Shown here in pieces: positions 56,314 through 64,000 of a stretch of 64,000 nt of DNA; the stretch's first letter is position 1; every line of letters starts with the position of its first letter. A program made the translations under genes and the position numbers. The stretch is from CANLBN01 sp034111645 (GTDB lineage Bacteria > Pseudomonadota > Gammaproteobacteria > Pseudomonadales > Cellvibrionaceae), in the NCBI GenBank assembly GCA_034111645.1, contig JAWUWW010000008.1, positions 22,369 through 86,368 of the forward strand, given 5' to 3'. The notes under the pieces were generated by a model. It saw only the letters and a program-made list of their open reading frames with translations, was not told where the DNA came from and did not search any database.

Positions 56314-56614
56314 TTTTTATAACTGTAATCGCGTAACAATCTTCTACATCGTTTTTAAGTTCAATAACTCAAAAAATTAAAGATACTTTCAAGCCTGCTG
56401 ATTATTTTATTCAAAAGGCATGAAATATTATATCTGCGACAAATTTTATTCGATGCCATGCTTCAACTTCTACTTGCCTAAACTAGAATCATTTGCTGAC
56501 CAAGAAAATTTGAAAATTAAGAAATGCTAAGAGGCTTTAAACGAAAAGAGTTTATTATATAATATAGTATAGTGTAATATGATAAAAATAATATAATAAT
56601 AACAGGAGAGTAAG
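56314..56614. other. gene-free AT-rich region
   Basis: About 300 bases without a credible frame. The last part is very AT-rich and holds the likely promoter of the GlcG-like gene and its ribosome site CAGGAG. Nothing else seen. Confidence 0.4.
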
Positions 56615-57124
56615 ATGAAGAAAATAGCCTTAATCGCATCAATTATAGCGTTTAATTTGGGATCAATAACGCCAGTAATTGCCGAGGATAAAGATGAAAA
56701 TAAAGTAGCCATATTTGCTACTCAGCGCTTATCCTTAGATACCGCGATTATAATTGCAAAAGGCGCAATAAAATCTTGCCGAGAAAAAGGCATTCAAGTG
56801 GGCGTTACTATCGTGACTCGAAACGGTCATCCACAAGTGATTTTAAGAGACACGTTTGCTGCGCCTATTACTGAAACTATTAGTCGAGGTAAGGCATATA
56901 CTGCGGTAATGTTTAATGTATCCACAGCCGATCTCGACAGTCGTTCTAATACTCCTGTTGGTCGAGCTCCGGGCCTAATAATGTCTAAAGGGGGCTTAAC
57001 TATTACTGCCGGTGGCGAATTAGTTGGTGGCATAGGTGTGTCTGGTGCCCCTTCAGGACAAACAGATGAAGATTGCGCGCAAGATGGTATTAACTTGGTT
57101 CAAAGCGAATTAGATTTCCTATAA
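56615..57124 (+). CDS. exported GlcG/HbpS-family protein (DUF336)
   Basis: A 169 aa exported protein: signal peptide about residues 1-23, ending VIA. The mature part fits the DUF336 (GlcG/HbpS) fold: LSLDTAIIIAKGAIKSCREKGIQVGVTIVTRNG, SRGKAYTAVMFNVSTADL, and GGLTITAGGELVGGIGVSGAPSG near the end. Known relatives bind heme or small metabolites in the periplasm. CAGGAG lies before the ATG. Confidence 0.88.
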   Translation: MKKIALIASIIAFNLGSITPVIAEDKDENKVAIFATQRLSLDTAIIIAKGAIKSCREKGIQVGVTIVTRNGHPQVILRDTFAAPITETISRGKAYTAVMFNVSTADLDSRSNTPVGRAPGLIMSKGGLTITAGGELVGGIGVSGAPSGQTDEDCAQDGINLVQSELDFL

Positions 57125-57404
57125 GGCTATAGCTTTATCCATTAAAGGTTTACTCAATTTTTTATATAAAGGCGGTAATGGTTATTGACTATTAGTTGCC
57201 TTCTTACTCTGTTCTTATTCAATTATACTAATAAATCGTTTATTTTATAGATCAATTCTAAGGTTATTAAAGTACATTTTCACTGCTATGATTTTGTATT
57301 CAGTTAAAGTTAATAAGCCTTGAGAAATAAAATTTAAAACATTTTAATTAAGATAATCTAAGCACCTGTTGCATGCTCCATAATATTAATAATAAGAGGA
57401 AAAT

Positions 57405-58442
57405 ATGAATATTCAGCCTAACTATAAATTTTTTTTATTGTTTGTTTTGTCATGTCTATTTTCTAATTATGTCAGCAGTACTGAAGCACCTGTAAGGGGT
57501 GAAATTGTTGGCGGAAGCGCTCATGTTGCCCCAAGCTGGTTTAAACAAAGTTTTTTAGATATTGCCGAAGATGTTGATGAAGCAACGGCTTCGAATAAAC
57601 ATGTTTTATTATTCTTTCAACTCAATGACTGCCCCTACTGTGATCGTATGCTCACTGAGTCTTTTGAAGCCGAGCCACTAACGAGTTTTATTCAGCAGAA
57701 CTTTGATACTATCTCTATTAATGTAAGAGGCGATCGTGAAATAGCTTTTAACGAGGACTTGGTAGTAACAGAAAAAGAGCTGTCGAACACTCTTAATGTT
57801 CGCGCCACACCCGCAATAGTCATCTTAGATTCAAATAATAAGCAAGTGGTTCGGGTTAATGGTTATCGTGCCCCCGAACGTTTTAAGCTCATTCTTGAAT
57901 ATGTACAAAGTAAATCTTATAAAACCGAAAAACTTTCTGAATATATTAATAAGAATGTAAATAAAGATATTTACCAGCCTAAAGCCAATCCACTATTCTC
58001 AAATATCACAGATCTTTCTCTTGTTAAAGGCCCGTTAATGGTCATTATTGAAGATAGTAGTTGTTATGATTGTAAGGAGTTTTATGATGGATTACTTGCT
58101 GACGCTTTAGTGCAAAAAGAAATGGTACCTTTTACGGTAGTTCGAATTGATGCATCTTCAAGCCAAGCTATGATCGATGTCGATGGCAAGCAGACGACTG
58201 CAAACAAGCTAGTTGATAAATATCAAATGATATATCGTCCAGGAGTACTTTTTTTTAATGAAAATAAATTACATCGAAGACATGATAGCCTCACTTTTCC
58301 GCATCACTTTAAAGAATCGCTTCGGTTTGTAGCCGGTGAATTTTATAAAAAGCAAAGCTATAGAAGTTACACGCAAGAACGCACGGAAGAACTTTTATCT
58401 CAAGGCATAAATATTGATCTTAGTCAGCCCACAATAAAGTAG
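57405..58442 (+). CDS. periplasmic protein with two thioredoxin-like domains
   Basis: A 345 aa exported protein: signal peptide about residues 1-25. The first thioredoxin-like domain covers about 40-170 with CPYC at C76/C79 and the cis-Pro loop VRATPAIVIL. The second, from about 205 to 315, has CYDC at C220/C223 and ends with RPGVLFFNENKL. Two active-site pairs in one protein suggest a thiol relay or a scaffold for reducing a partner. SoxW-like and DsbD-C-like proteins are the nearest known types, but the partner is unknown. Confidence 0.78.
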   Translation: MNIQPNYKFFLLFVLSCLFSNYVSSTEAPVRGEIVGGSAHVAPSWFKQSFLDIAEDVDEATASNKHVLLFFQLNDCPYCDRMLTESFEAEPLTSFIQQNFDTISINVRGDREIAFNEDLVVTEKELSNTLNVRATPAIVILDSNNKQVVRVNGYRAPERFKLILEYVQSKSYKTEKLSEYINKNVNKDIYQPKANPLFSNITDLSLVKGPLMVIIEDSSCYDCKEFYDGLLADALVQKEMVPFTVVRIDASSSQAMIDVDGKQTTANKLVDKYQMIYRPGVLFFNENKLHRRHDSLTFPHHFKESLRFVAGEFYKKQSYRSYTQERTEELLSQGINIDLSQPTIK

Positions 58443-58646
58443 GCTCTTATTAAAAGGTAACCTAAATTTTAATTTAGCTTTTTAGATGAGTACTTCTATC
58501 TAAGGCAAATCTTTCAATACTTCAATCGCTGATATATAACGGCTTTTAAATTAATAGCTAAGTCAAATTAAAAACGGTTTTTGATCTGGCCTACTTAACG
58601 ACCGCGTAAAAAAGTCATAATTGCACATTAATACAAGGCGTATATA

Positions 58647-59228
58647 TTGGAAAATATTAAAGGTTTTATTTTTGATTTAGACGGTACTTTGGTGACCTCA
58701 TCGTTAGATTTTTTAGCCATCAAGGCTGAAATAGGCTGTCCTATTGAAGAAGATGCTTTGGTTTATATCGGACAATTACCAACAAAAAAACAGCAGCACG
58801 AGGCCATGAATATTATTCATTACCATGAAATGCAGGATGCTCAATCTTGTGACTGGATAGCGGGGGCCAAGGAGTTTGTGGACGAATGTGCCGCGCGAGC
58901 ACTGCCAATGGCAATTGTTACTCGTAACTCACAGCGTTCGTCAAAAATAAAAGTCGAAAAAAATAATATTCCAATAACGTTGTTGTTAACGCGTGAAGAT
59001 TCAAAACCTAAACCCCATCCAAGTGCTTTGCTAGATATTGCTCGGGGATTTAAGTTGCCGGTTGATCAGGTGATGATGGTAGGAGACTATCGTTATGATC
59101 TTGAGGCGGGTCGTAATGCAAATATGCCGTCGTGTTTAGTCAATTATAGCTTTGAGCCAGACTATATACATTTGGCTGACTATCGTTTCGAAAACTTTCA
59201 TCAATTTCATCAGGCGATGTTTTATTAA
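58647..59228 (+). CDS. HAD-superfamily phosphatase
   Basis: A 193 aa subfamily IA hydrolase: motif I FDLDGTL with D10 and D12, motif II VTRNS, motif III lysine in DSKPKPHPSAL, motif IV GDYRYDLEAGRNANM. All catalytic parts are intact, so it is a phosphatase. The substrate is not predictable. TTG at 58647 is the only start near; the protein begins at MENIKGFIFDLDGT. Confidence 0.88.
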   Translation: MENIKGFIFDLDGTLVTSSLDFLAIKAEIGCPIEEDALVYIGQLPTKKQQHEAMNIIHYHEMQDAQSCDWIAGAKEFVDECAARALPMAIVTRNSQRSSKIKVEKNNIPITLLLTREDSKPKPHPSALLDIARGFKLPVDQVMMVGDYRYDLEAGRNANMPSCLVNYSFEPDYIHLADYRFENFHQFHQAMFY

Positions 59229-59234
59229 TGTTTA

Positions 59235-60338
59235 TTACCACGGCTGATTTTTAAATTCGTTCGCTTGCGCGAATTTTATAGTATCGCCTAAATATTCTTC
59301 TAAATTATAAGCGGGTATAGGTAGAATTTCTTGCAATAAAGTAGTGTCCCACTCGCAAGGTTTTGATGTAAGGTAAGGGGTTAAATGTAGGCCTATAGTA
59401 TCGTAATAAAACTTCTCGAGTTTTGATTCAAAACCAGTTGTTGTACAAATAACTTTTTGGGTAAGTTTAAAATTATTAAAAGAGACAGTGTCTAAAATTT
59501 TAGTTATTCCTTTTACAATATGAGTTGTTTTCGAATGAACTATGTTTAGTTGTTCGATATCAGTATCAAAGACCGATACAATCACCTTTGCGGCATAATC
59601 TGTTGGAATAATATTCAAGCCGCTTTCTGTATGTGCAGTAATCCGCACTCTATCTTCAGAATTACTTTTATGAAAAAATTTAGCGAATAAATAAAATACC
59701 ATATATTTTGAAATGAAGAAATTAGACGTATCCATTATGTTTCCTCCCAATACACTTGGTCGTAATATTTGAATAGGAATATTTGCTATAGCGCCGGCTT
59801 CTGTTAAGAATTTTTCAGCCGCATATTTAGAGGCTTCATAATGATTTCTATATTCGGTAGGTTTTATTGTTAAGTAATCGTTGGCAAGTATACCGCCGAC
59901 GTTTCCTGCAGAAAAAGCAGTGCTTATATAAATAAATTTTTCAATAAAGCTTGCATAAGCTTCGAAGATTGTTTTTGTGAATTCAAAGTTTTCTTTAAAT
60001 ATTTCATCTTTGGCCCCTGGAAGCACAGATAAATTCACAAATCCTGCAGAGTGAATAAAGTGCGTAAGTTTTGCGCCAGTAAGAAAGGTGTCTGGATTTA
60101 AAATATTTTTAGCAGAGACGACAGTAATTTTAGCTAATATTTTAGGCAAATTAATTTTAATAAATTCTGGGGCAAAATCGCTTTCTAATATTTTTAAAAT
60201 ACGTTCTTTTGGTGAGGCAGAAGCTTTCTCTCGGACAGGCAGATATAACATTTCGAGACTATCAAATTTTTCTTCCAATAAAAAAAATAAGATTTGAGAG
60301 CCTAGCGTGCCTGTAGCACCTGTGAGTAAGATTTTCAT
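59235..60338 (-). CDS. NAD-binding thioester-reductase-like protein (SDR)
   Basis: A 367 aa extended SDR of the male-sterility/thioester-reductase type (NAD_binding_4): cofactor motif GATGTLGS at the start, SAGFVNLSVLPG, the YISTAF strand, and catalytic YEASKYAAEK (Tyr and Lys). The upper lobe and substrate arm carry no further recognised motif. Such proteins reduce acyl thioesters to aldehydes. The substrate is unknown. It is convergent with the HAD gene. Confidence 0.8.
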   Translation of the reverse strand: MKILLTGATGTLGSQILFFLLEEKFDSLEMLYLPVREKASASPKERILKILESDFAPEFIKINLPKILAKITVVSAKNILNPDTFLTGAKLTHFIHSAGFVNLSVLPGAKDEIFKENFEFTKTIFEAYASFIEKFIYISTAFSAGNVGGILANDYLTIKPTEYRNHYEASKYAAEKFLTEAGAIANIPIQILRPSVLGGNIMDTSNFFISKYMVFYLFAKFFHKSNSEDRVRITAHTESGLNIIPTDYAAKVIVSVFDTDIEQLNIVHSKTTHIVKGITKILDTVSFNNFKLTQKVICTTTGFESKLEKFYYDTIGLHLTPYLTSKPCEWDTTLLQEILPIPAYNLEEYLGDTIKFAQANEFKNQPW

Positions 60339-60565
60339 AATGTTCTAGTTGAGCCTGTAAATATCAATCTAAATGAAGGCGCCAGAGTATCGTATGAGGC
60401 ATAAGATAAGGGGCTAACGCTATTATCTCGCGTCTAAAGTGGTGAAGCAATTTATAAAAAACTATAATGCCTCTAAACAGAAGTCTTCTCGCGCAATTCA
60501 TCTATATGAGCCGCTTGAAACTATACTCGAGCTATCTTTTAGTAAGATTTTAAAAGGGCAGTATT

Positions 60566-61018
60566 ATGACAATTTATAAATTCCACTCTGAACCATTGCA
60601 AGATGGTTGGCTCGACGCCTATGGGCATCTGAATGAAGCCTATTATCTAGTTCCCTTCAGCAACGCTACTTGGAAACTACAAGATTACCTTGGCATTGGA
60701 GTTCACTATTTTGATGAAACTGGCTGTGCACTGTATACGCTTGAAACTCATTTACGCTACCTTAAAGAAGTGCGATCACCCGCATTAATCGAAATCGAGA
60801 CGATGTTAATAGGTTTTGATGAAAAAAGGATATGGTTCGCACACCAAATGATGGTTAACGGTAGCTTAAGCGCTACCGCAGAATTTATGGGTTTGCCTTA
60901 TAGTACTCGTGATGCACGAGCTATCGAACTTCCCAAAACAGTTCAGAGCGCTCTAACAAAATCTATCACGGTAGAGGCCCCATTATGGGCCGGACGACAG
61001 ATTAGTTTACAAAAATAA
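60566..61018 (+). CDS. hot-dog acyl-CoA thioesterase
   Basis: A 150 aa 4-hydroxybenzoyl-CoA-thioesterase-like protein: FHSEPLQDGWLDAYGHLNEAYY with D17, H21 and N23 as the usual active-site set, then THLRYLKEVRSP. This is the betainyl-CoA-thioesterase-like branch that often sits with carnitine genes. It is convergent with dddL, 34 bases apart. A role on a C3 or betaine-like CoA ester from DMSP is tempting but not shown. Confidence 0.82.
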   Translation: MTIYKFHSEPLQDGWLDAYGHLNEAYYLVPFSNATWKLQDYLGIGVHYFDETGCALYTLETHLRYLKEVRSPALIEIETMLIGFDEKRIWFAHQMMVNGSLSATAEFMGLPYSTRDARAIELPKTVQSALTKSITVEAPLWAGRQISLQK

Positions 61019-61052
61019 TAATTACTTTGAAGCGTTATTAACAATAATCGAG

Positions 61053-61712
61053 TTAAGTCTTTTTGCGCTTAAAAAGCATCTCTTGTTTATTTGATTTATC
61101 TTGGTCCCCAACCCAAGCATATAAAAGTAGAGCTGGCTCTCTCTTGGATACGGTAATTCGATGGGTATGTGCTGGGGGATTAAAAATCATTGATCCAGGC
61201 GAGTAAACACCCTGATGATTTTCGGATACCGATCCCGATAGGCAAATATAACTCTCGGTGATGCCATCGTGGGCATGAGAAGGATATACGCAACCAGGCG
61301 CGAACAATACAACACCCAAAATCACCTCATTTGATAATACAGGACCATTTGGTCCGCAAATTTCTGCATAAGCATATTTATCCTCTAGTGCCCGAGGCAT
61401 TTTTTCATAACCGTATTGCCAGTTCAGCATTTTATGTATCGATTCGAATGATCTTATTGCCGAGGACACATGCGGTAGGTTTTTCGCTTTATCAAGTGCT
61501 CGTTTAAGATGCTTCGTCACTGGTTTATCGGCAAGAGCATCAATATTAATTTGAGGGTTAGCTTTCATAGTACGACTAATTGCCTCACGAACCTTGCGTT
61601 GATGAGAGCGAATAAGTTCGCTGCCGCCAGAATCTAGATGGCGATAAAGCTCATAACATTCCAGCAATAAATAGCGCCACTCTGGGGATTTTTTTAAGTG
61701 ATCTTCGATCAT
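61053..61712 (-). CDS. dddL: DMSP lyase DddL (cupin)
   Basis: Splits dimethylsulfoniopropionate into dimethyl sulfide and acrylate. The 219 aa protein has a helical N-terminal half and a C-terminal cupin. Metal ligands appear as H146, H148, E153 in PSHAHDGITESYICLSG and H182 or H184 in FNPPAHTHRI. GVVLFAPG and SPGSMIFNPP are typical of the DddL group. The start ATG at 61712 is 82 bases from a TAGAC-type palindrome that is identical to the one at acuR. In Rhodobacter sphaeroides dddL is in the acuR-acuI operon; here it is a separate gene. Confidence 0.87.
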   Translation of the reverse strand: MIEDHLKKSPEWRYLLLECYELYRHLDSGGSELIRSHQRKVREAISRTMKANPQINIDALADKPVTKHLKRALDKAKNLPHVSSAIRSFESIHKMLNWQYGYEKMPRALEDKYAYAEICGPNGPVLSNEVILGVVLFAPGCVYPSHAHDGITESYICLSGSVSENHQGVYSPGSMIFNPPAHTHRITVSKREPALLLYAWVGDQDKSNKQEMLFKRKKT

Positions 61713-62082
61713 ATGCCGCTACTCTGTTACTAGAATTTACTAATTAATAGGCCAAGAGAGTCCAATTGTTGCAAGGCCTTGAACCGTCAAATATTAGACC
61801 GATCGTCTAGTATAATCGATAATAAACTCGAGTTAAACCATCAGCTTTGGCTAGAAATGACTAAAAATCATATTTAATCTAACCGGCTTGAGCTGTTAGT
61901 CACCTATCAAGCTGTTAATGCTAACGTCTTCAAATAAATCCAGCATTTTATAATCATAAACAGCAATGTCCGCGGTGTAAAAAAGCTAAAATCTTTCGAG
62001 CTTAGGGGGCACTGTTAAATCAGTGCGCGTAATTTGTAAAAAAGTCGATGTCATTGTGTAGAGATAAGTTTAGCGTCGATAA
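61713..62082. other. control region of dddL and decayed sequence before the etfB remnant
   Basis: No open frame. It holds the AcuR-type operator at 61795-61809. The right-hand part (about 62030-62082) keeps scraps of etfB in broken frames, such as a VEISL-like stretch, so the etfB decay probably reaches into it. Confidence 0.5.
61795..61809. promoter_or_regulatory. predicted AcuR operator at dddL
   Basis: TAGACCGATCGTCTA, the exact reverse complement of the 15 bases at 36384-36398 before acuR. It lies 82 bases upstream of the dddL start codon, a fitting position for repressor control. A second copy of a 15-mer within 64 kb, at exactly the gene that the known AcuR regulates, makes chance unlikely. 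Confidence 0.78.
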
Positions 62083-62286
62083 CCTCGCTACGTGTCCTTA
62101 CCAAATATGATGAAAGCCAAGAAAAAACCAATTACGGTAATGCCAGCTGTCGATTTACAGGTGGACTCACAATTAAGACTAACGCTTCTCAGTGTCGCTA
62201 TACCGGCCTCGCGTAAAGATGGTGCCCGTTTGGCTAACGTGAAAGAGCTGTTTGAAAAGCTGACATATGAAGCTAAGGTGATTTAA
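62083..62286 (+). pseudogene. etfB: electron transfer flavoprotein beta subunit, 5'-truncated
   Basis: Only the C-terminal about 67 residues remain in frame: PRYVSLPNMMKAKKKPITVM to KLTYEAKVI, the normal end of EtfB. The preceding about 180 residues are missing, with stops and shifts just upstream. The end overlaps the etfA start by one base, the usual order. EtfAB carries electrons from acyl-CoA or dimethylglycine-type dehydrogenases to the quinone pool. Confidence 0.85.
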
Positions 62287-63233
62287 TGAAAATACTTATT
62301 CTTGCACAACACGATAATTAAATTTTACATTTTTCAACTGCTCATGTGGTCAATGCCGCGAAAAATATATGTGATGATATTTGTATATTGATAGCGGGAT
62401 ATAATTGTGATGCCGTCACCGAGCAAGCGGCCGCGCTTGATGGTGTTGGCAGTGTGATTTTGGACAATGCTGAATGTTATGAGACACAGCTATCTGAAAA
62501 TATTTCTACGCTGGTAGCTTCTATAGCCGACGACTACAGTCATATTTTGGGAGCAGCCAATACATTTGGTAAAAATATTTTACCAAGAATTGCAGGGTTT
62601 TTGGATGTTCAGGCTTTATCCGATGTGATTGAAATAGAGTCTGAATCGATTTTTCTTAGGCCGATTTATGCTGGAAATCTGATTGCTAGAATGTAAATAC
62701 AGGATCATATAAGAGTCATTTCAGTTCGCACAACATCATTTTCAGCCGCAGACAACAAAGAAATAGCGAGTAAAATATCAATCAACACTGATGAATTTAT
62801 TCAAAATAATTCGCGTCGGTTATCACTAGAATTAGTGGTTTCCGAACGCCCCGAGCTTGAAGTTTCACCGGTTGTGGTTTCTGGAGGTCGTGGCTTAGGC
62901 AGTAGCAAAAACTTTTTTCTCCTTTATTCGATAGCGGATAAACTTCAGGGTACCGTTGGTGCCTCGAGAGCAGCCATTGATGCAGGATACGTTGCCAACG
63001 ATTTATAGATAGGACAAACCGGTCGAGTTGTTGCTCCTGAGCTATCCCTCGCTGTGGGTATTTCAGGTGCAATTCAACATCTCGCTGGAATGAAAGACTC
63101 ACGTATAGTGGTTGCGATCAATAAAGATCCAGATGCTCCTGTTTTTGATGTGGCAGATTATGGTTTAGTTGCAGATCTTTTTGATGCGGTGCCCGAGCTA
63201 GACGCGTCGCTAGAAAATTCTGCCAGCGTTTAG
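62286..63233 (+). pseudogene. etfA: electron transfer flavoprotein alpha subunit with three nonsense codons
   Basis: From ATG 62286 to TAG 63231-63233 the frame is continuous in length (315 codons before the stop, normal for EtfA) with no frameshift, but has TAA at 62319 (codon 12), TAA at 62694 (codon 137) and TAG at 63006 (codon 241). FAD-domain motifs survive: VSGGRGLGSSKNF, GASRAAIDAGYV, AVGISGAIQHLAGMKDS and DYGLVADLF. The third stop stands where the family has Gln (NDLQVGQTG). All three are one C-to-T change from CAA or CAG. The gene is probably dead; a working copy may exist elsewhere. Confidence 0.9.
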
Positions 63234-63275
63234 TAATGAGTTCTGTGTGTGCATAAATGGTTTATGTATGTTTAC

Positions 63276-64000
63276 TTAGGAAGCTGTCCGAGAGACAATT
63301 AAATGATACCATTTTTCTAGATGAAAGCTTGGTGACCCTAAAGATTTAGCTTTTTTTATCAGGTAACCGTTGATGAAATCAATCTCGGTTTTTCGGTGCA
63401 GTCGAATATCCTCTGCCATCGATGACCGATTTGAATGGGTTAACGCAGCAACGTTCAATATCTTCTCAATAGGATATTTTATCATGGGGAGATCGAGACC
63501 AACTCGAATCCTGTTGATTTCATCACATATACTGGAAATATCCTTCTTATATTTCGGTTTCAATAGCTCTCCATTCAATATTTGATAATAAGCCGTTATA
63601 GGATTAATGACCGCATTCACCAAGAGTTTATTCCAAAGTTCACTCTCGAGATCATCACTTTTCTGCAAACAGAAATCGCTGGAACTGTCAATAATCTCAT
63701 CCAGTATAGTTCTTGATTTAGAGTCCTGTGCAATCCCAGTAGGGCACCCCAGTAACGTTTGTCCACCTAGTGTTTGGGTGTAGTGGTTGACTTTATGCTG
63801 GTAGGCACCGCATGTAGTTGTACCCAAAATGCAAAGGTTGGGCGCTAGCTGTTGAATGGCTTCTTGTGGGCCCATTCCATTGTGAAGCAAGATAATGGCT
63901 GCATCTGGGTACTTCTCAACTAATGTTGTTGCGACTTGTTCCGCATTAAATGCTTTCGTACATATCCAAATAAGGTTTGGTCGAAATGCAGGAGAGGATG
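63276..64000 (-). CDS. panE: ketopantoate reductase-like protein, N-terminus beyond the window
   Basis: Minus-strand gene that runs off the right edge. The visible 241 or so residues include CTKAFNAEQVA, LLHNGMGPQE, ILGTTTCGAY, the catalytic-lysine region SELWNKLLVNAVINPITAY, and the C-terminal MAEDIRLHRKTEIDFINGY. These match PanE, which reduces ketopantoate to pantoate with NADPH. The NADPH-binding Rossmann end is outside. The stop is at 63276. Confidence 0.85.
   Translation of the reverse strand, partial: SSPAFRPNLIWICTKAFNAEQVATTLVEKYPDAAIILLHNGMGPQEAIQQLAPNLCILGTTTCGAYQHKVNHYTQTLGGQTLLGCPTGIAQDSKSRTILDEIIDSSSDFCLQKSDDLESELWNKLLVNAVINPITAYYQILNGELLKPKYKKDISSICDEINRIRVGLDLPMIKYPIEKILNVAALTHSNRSSMAEDIRLHRKTEIDFINGYLIKKAKSLGSPSFHLEKWYHLIVSRTAS

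Noticed and set aside
62797..63102. 101 aa minus-strand frame
   Set aside because: It covers the conserved FAD domain of the etfA pseudogene on the other strand and matches nothing itself.
62286..63233. Alternative genetic code with TAA/TAG read as glutamine
   Set aside because: Most genes in the window end at TAA or TAG at the expected family length, so these codons are stops.

Overview
The window reads as chromosomal DNA of a marine gammaproteobacterium with an AT-rich genome. The evidence is gene order and content. argH sits divergently next to an algZ/algR-type pair, followed by the block miaA-hfq-hflX-hflK-hflC-yjeT-hisZ-purA, as in the Pseudomonas/Cellvibrio/Oceanospirillum side of the class. 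The accessory genes point to the sea: DMSP lyase with acrylate genes, phosphonate C-P lyase, urease and an ammonium channel. No rRNA, tRNA, CRISPR array, insertion sequence or prophage was seen.

Layout. 0.1-3.5 kb: LytTR two-component pair and argH. 3.7-9.4 kb: single housekeeping and repair genes (arsH, a membrane protein, a HAMP protein, tag, pip, a DsbA-like protein, dtd). 9.5-20.3 kb: conserved core (miaA, hfq, hflX, hflKC, hisZ, purA, pgm, a CvfB-like gene). 20.4-27.2 kb: a solute-binding protein, then urease ureD-A-B-C-E-F-G and a small His-containing membrane protein. 27.3-29.3 kb: two tandem copies of a 58-59 aa CxxC protein, each with its own terminator, divergent from a LysR gene. 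29.5-36.2 kb: metY, a CDF metal exporter and several small DUF genes. 36.4-39.2 kb: acuR, acuI and rlmJ. 39.3-51.5 kb: a C-P lyase operon phnC-D-E-G-H-I-J-K-L-M-N-P with a hexapeptide acetyltransferase and an APC permease, behind a five-repeat Pho box. 51.9-57.1 kb: acyltransferase, DUF6356, Lrp, a broken PilZ gene, amt and a GlcG-like gene. 57.4-64 kb: double-thioredoxin protein, HAD phosphatase, SDR reductase, thioesterase, DMSP lyase dddL, decayed etfBA, and panE running off the edge.

Two points stand out. First, acuR (TetR) and dddL lie about 25 kb apart but each has the same 15-base inverted repeat just upstream. This suggests one acrylate-responsive regulon that joins DMSP cleavage (DddL) to acryloyl-CoA reduction (AcuI). 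Second, several genes are broken in otherwise well-kept reading frames. phnD has a third copy of an 8-base tandem repeat. phnG and a PilZ gene have one-base shifts at A/T tracts. ureB has one amber codon. etfA has three nonsense codons, beside a 5'-truncated etfB. These may be phase-variable or decaying genes, or in part sequencing errors; the sequence alone cannot decide.

Together the intact and broken genes describe scavenging of N, P and organic sulfur: urea and ammonium for nitrogen, phosphonates for phosphorus under PhoB, and DMSP for carbon and sulfur.
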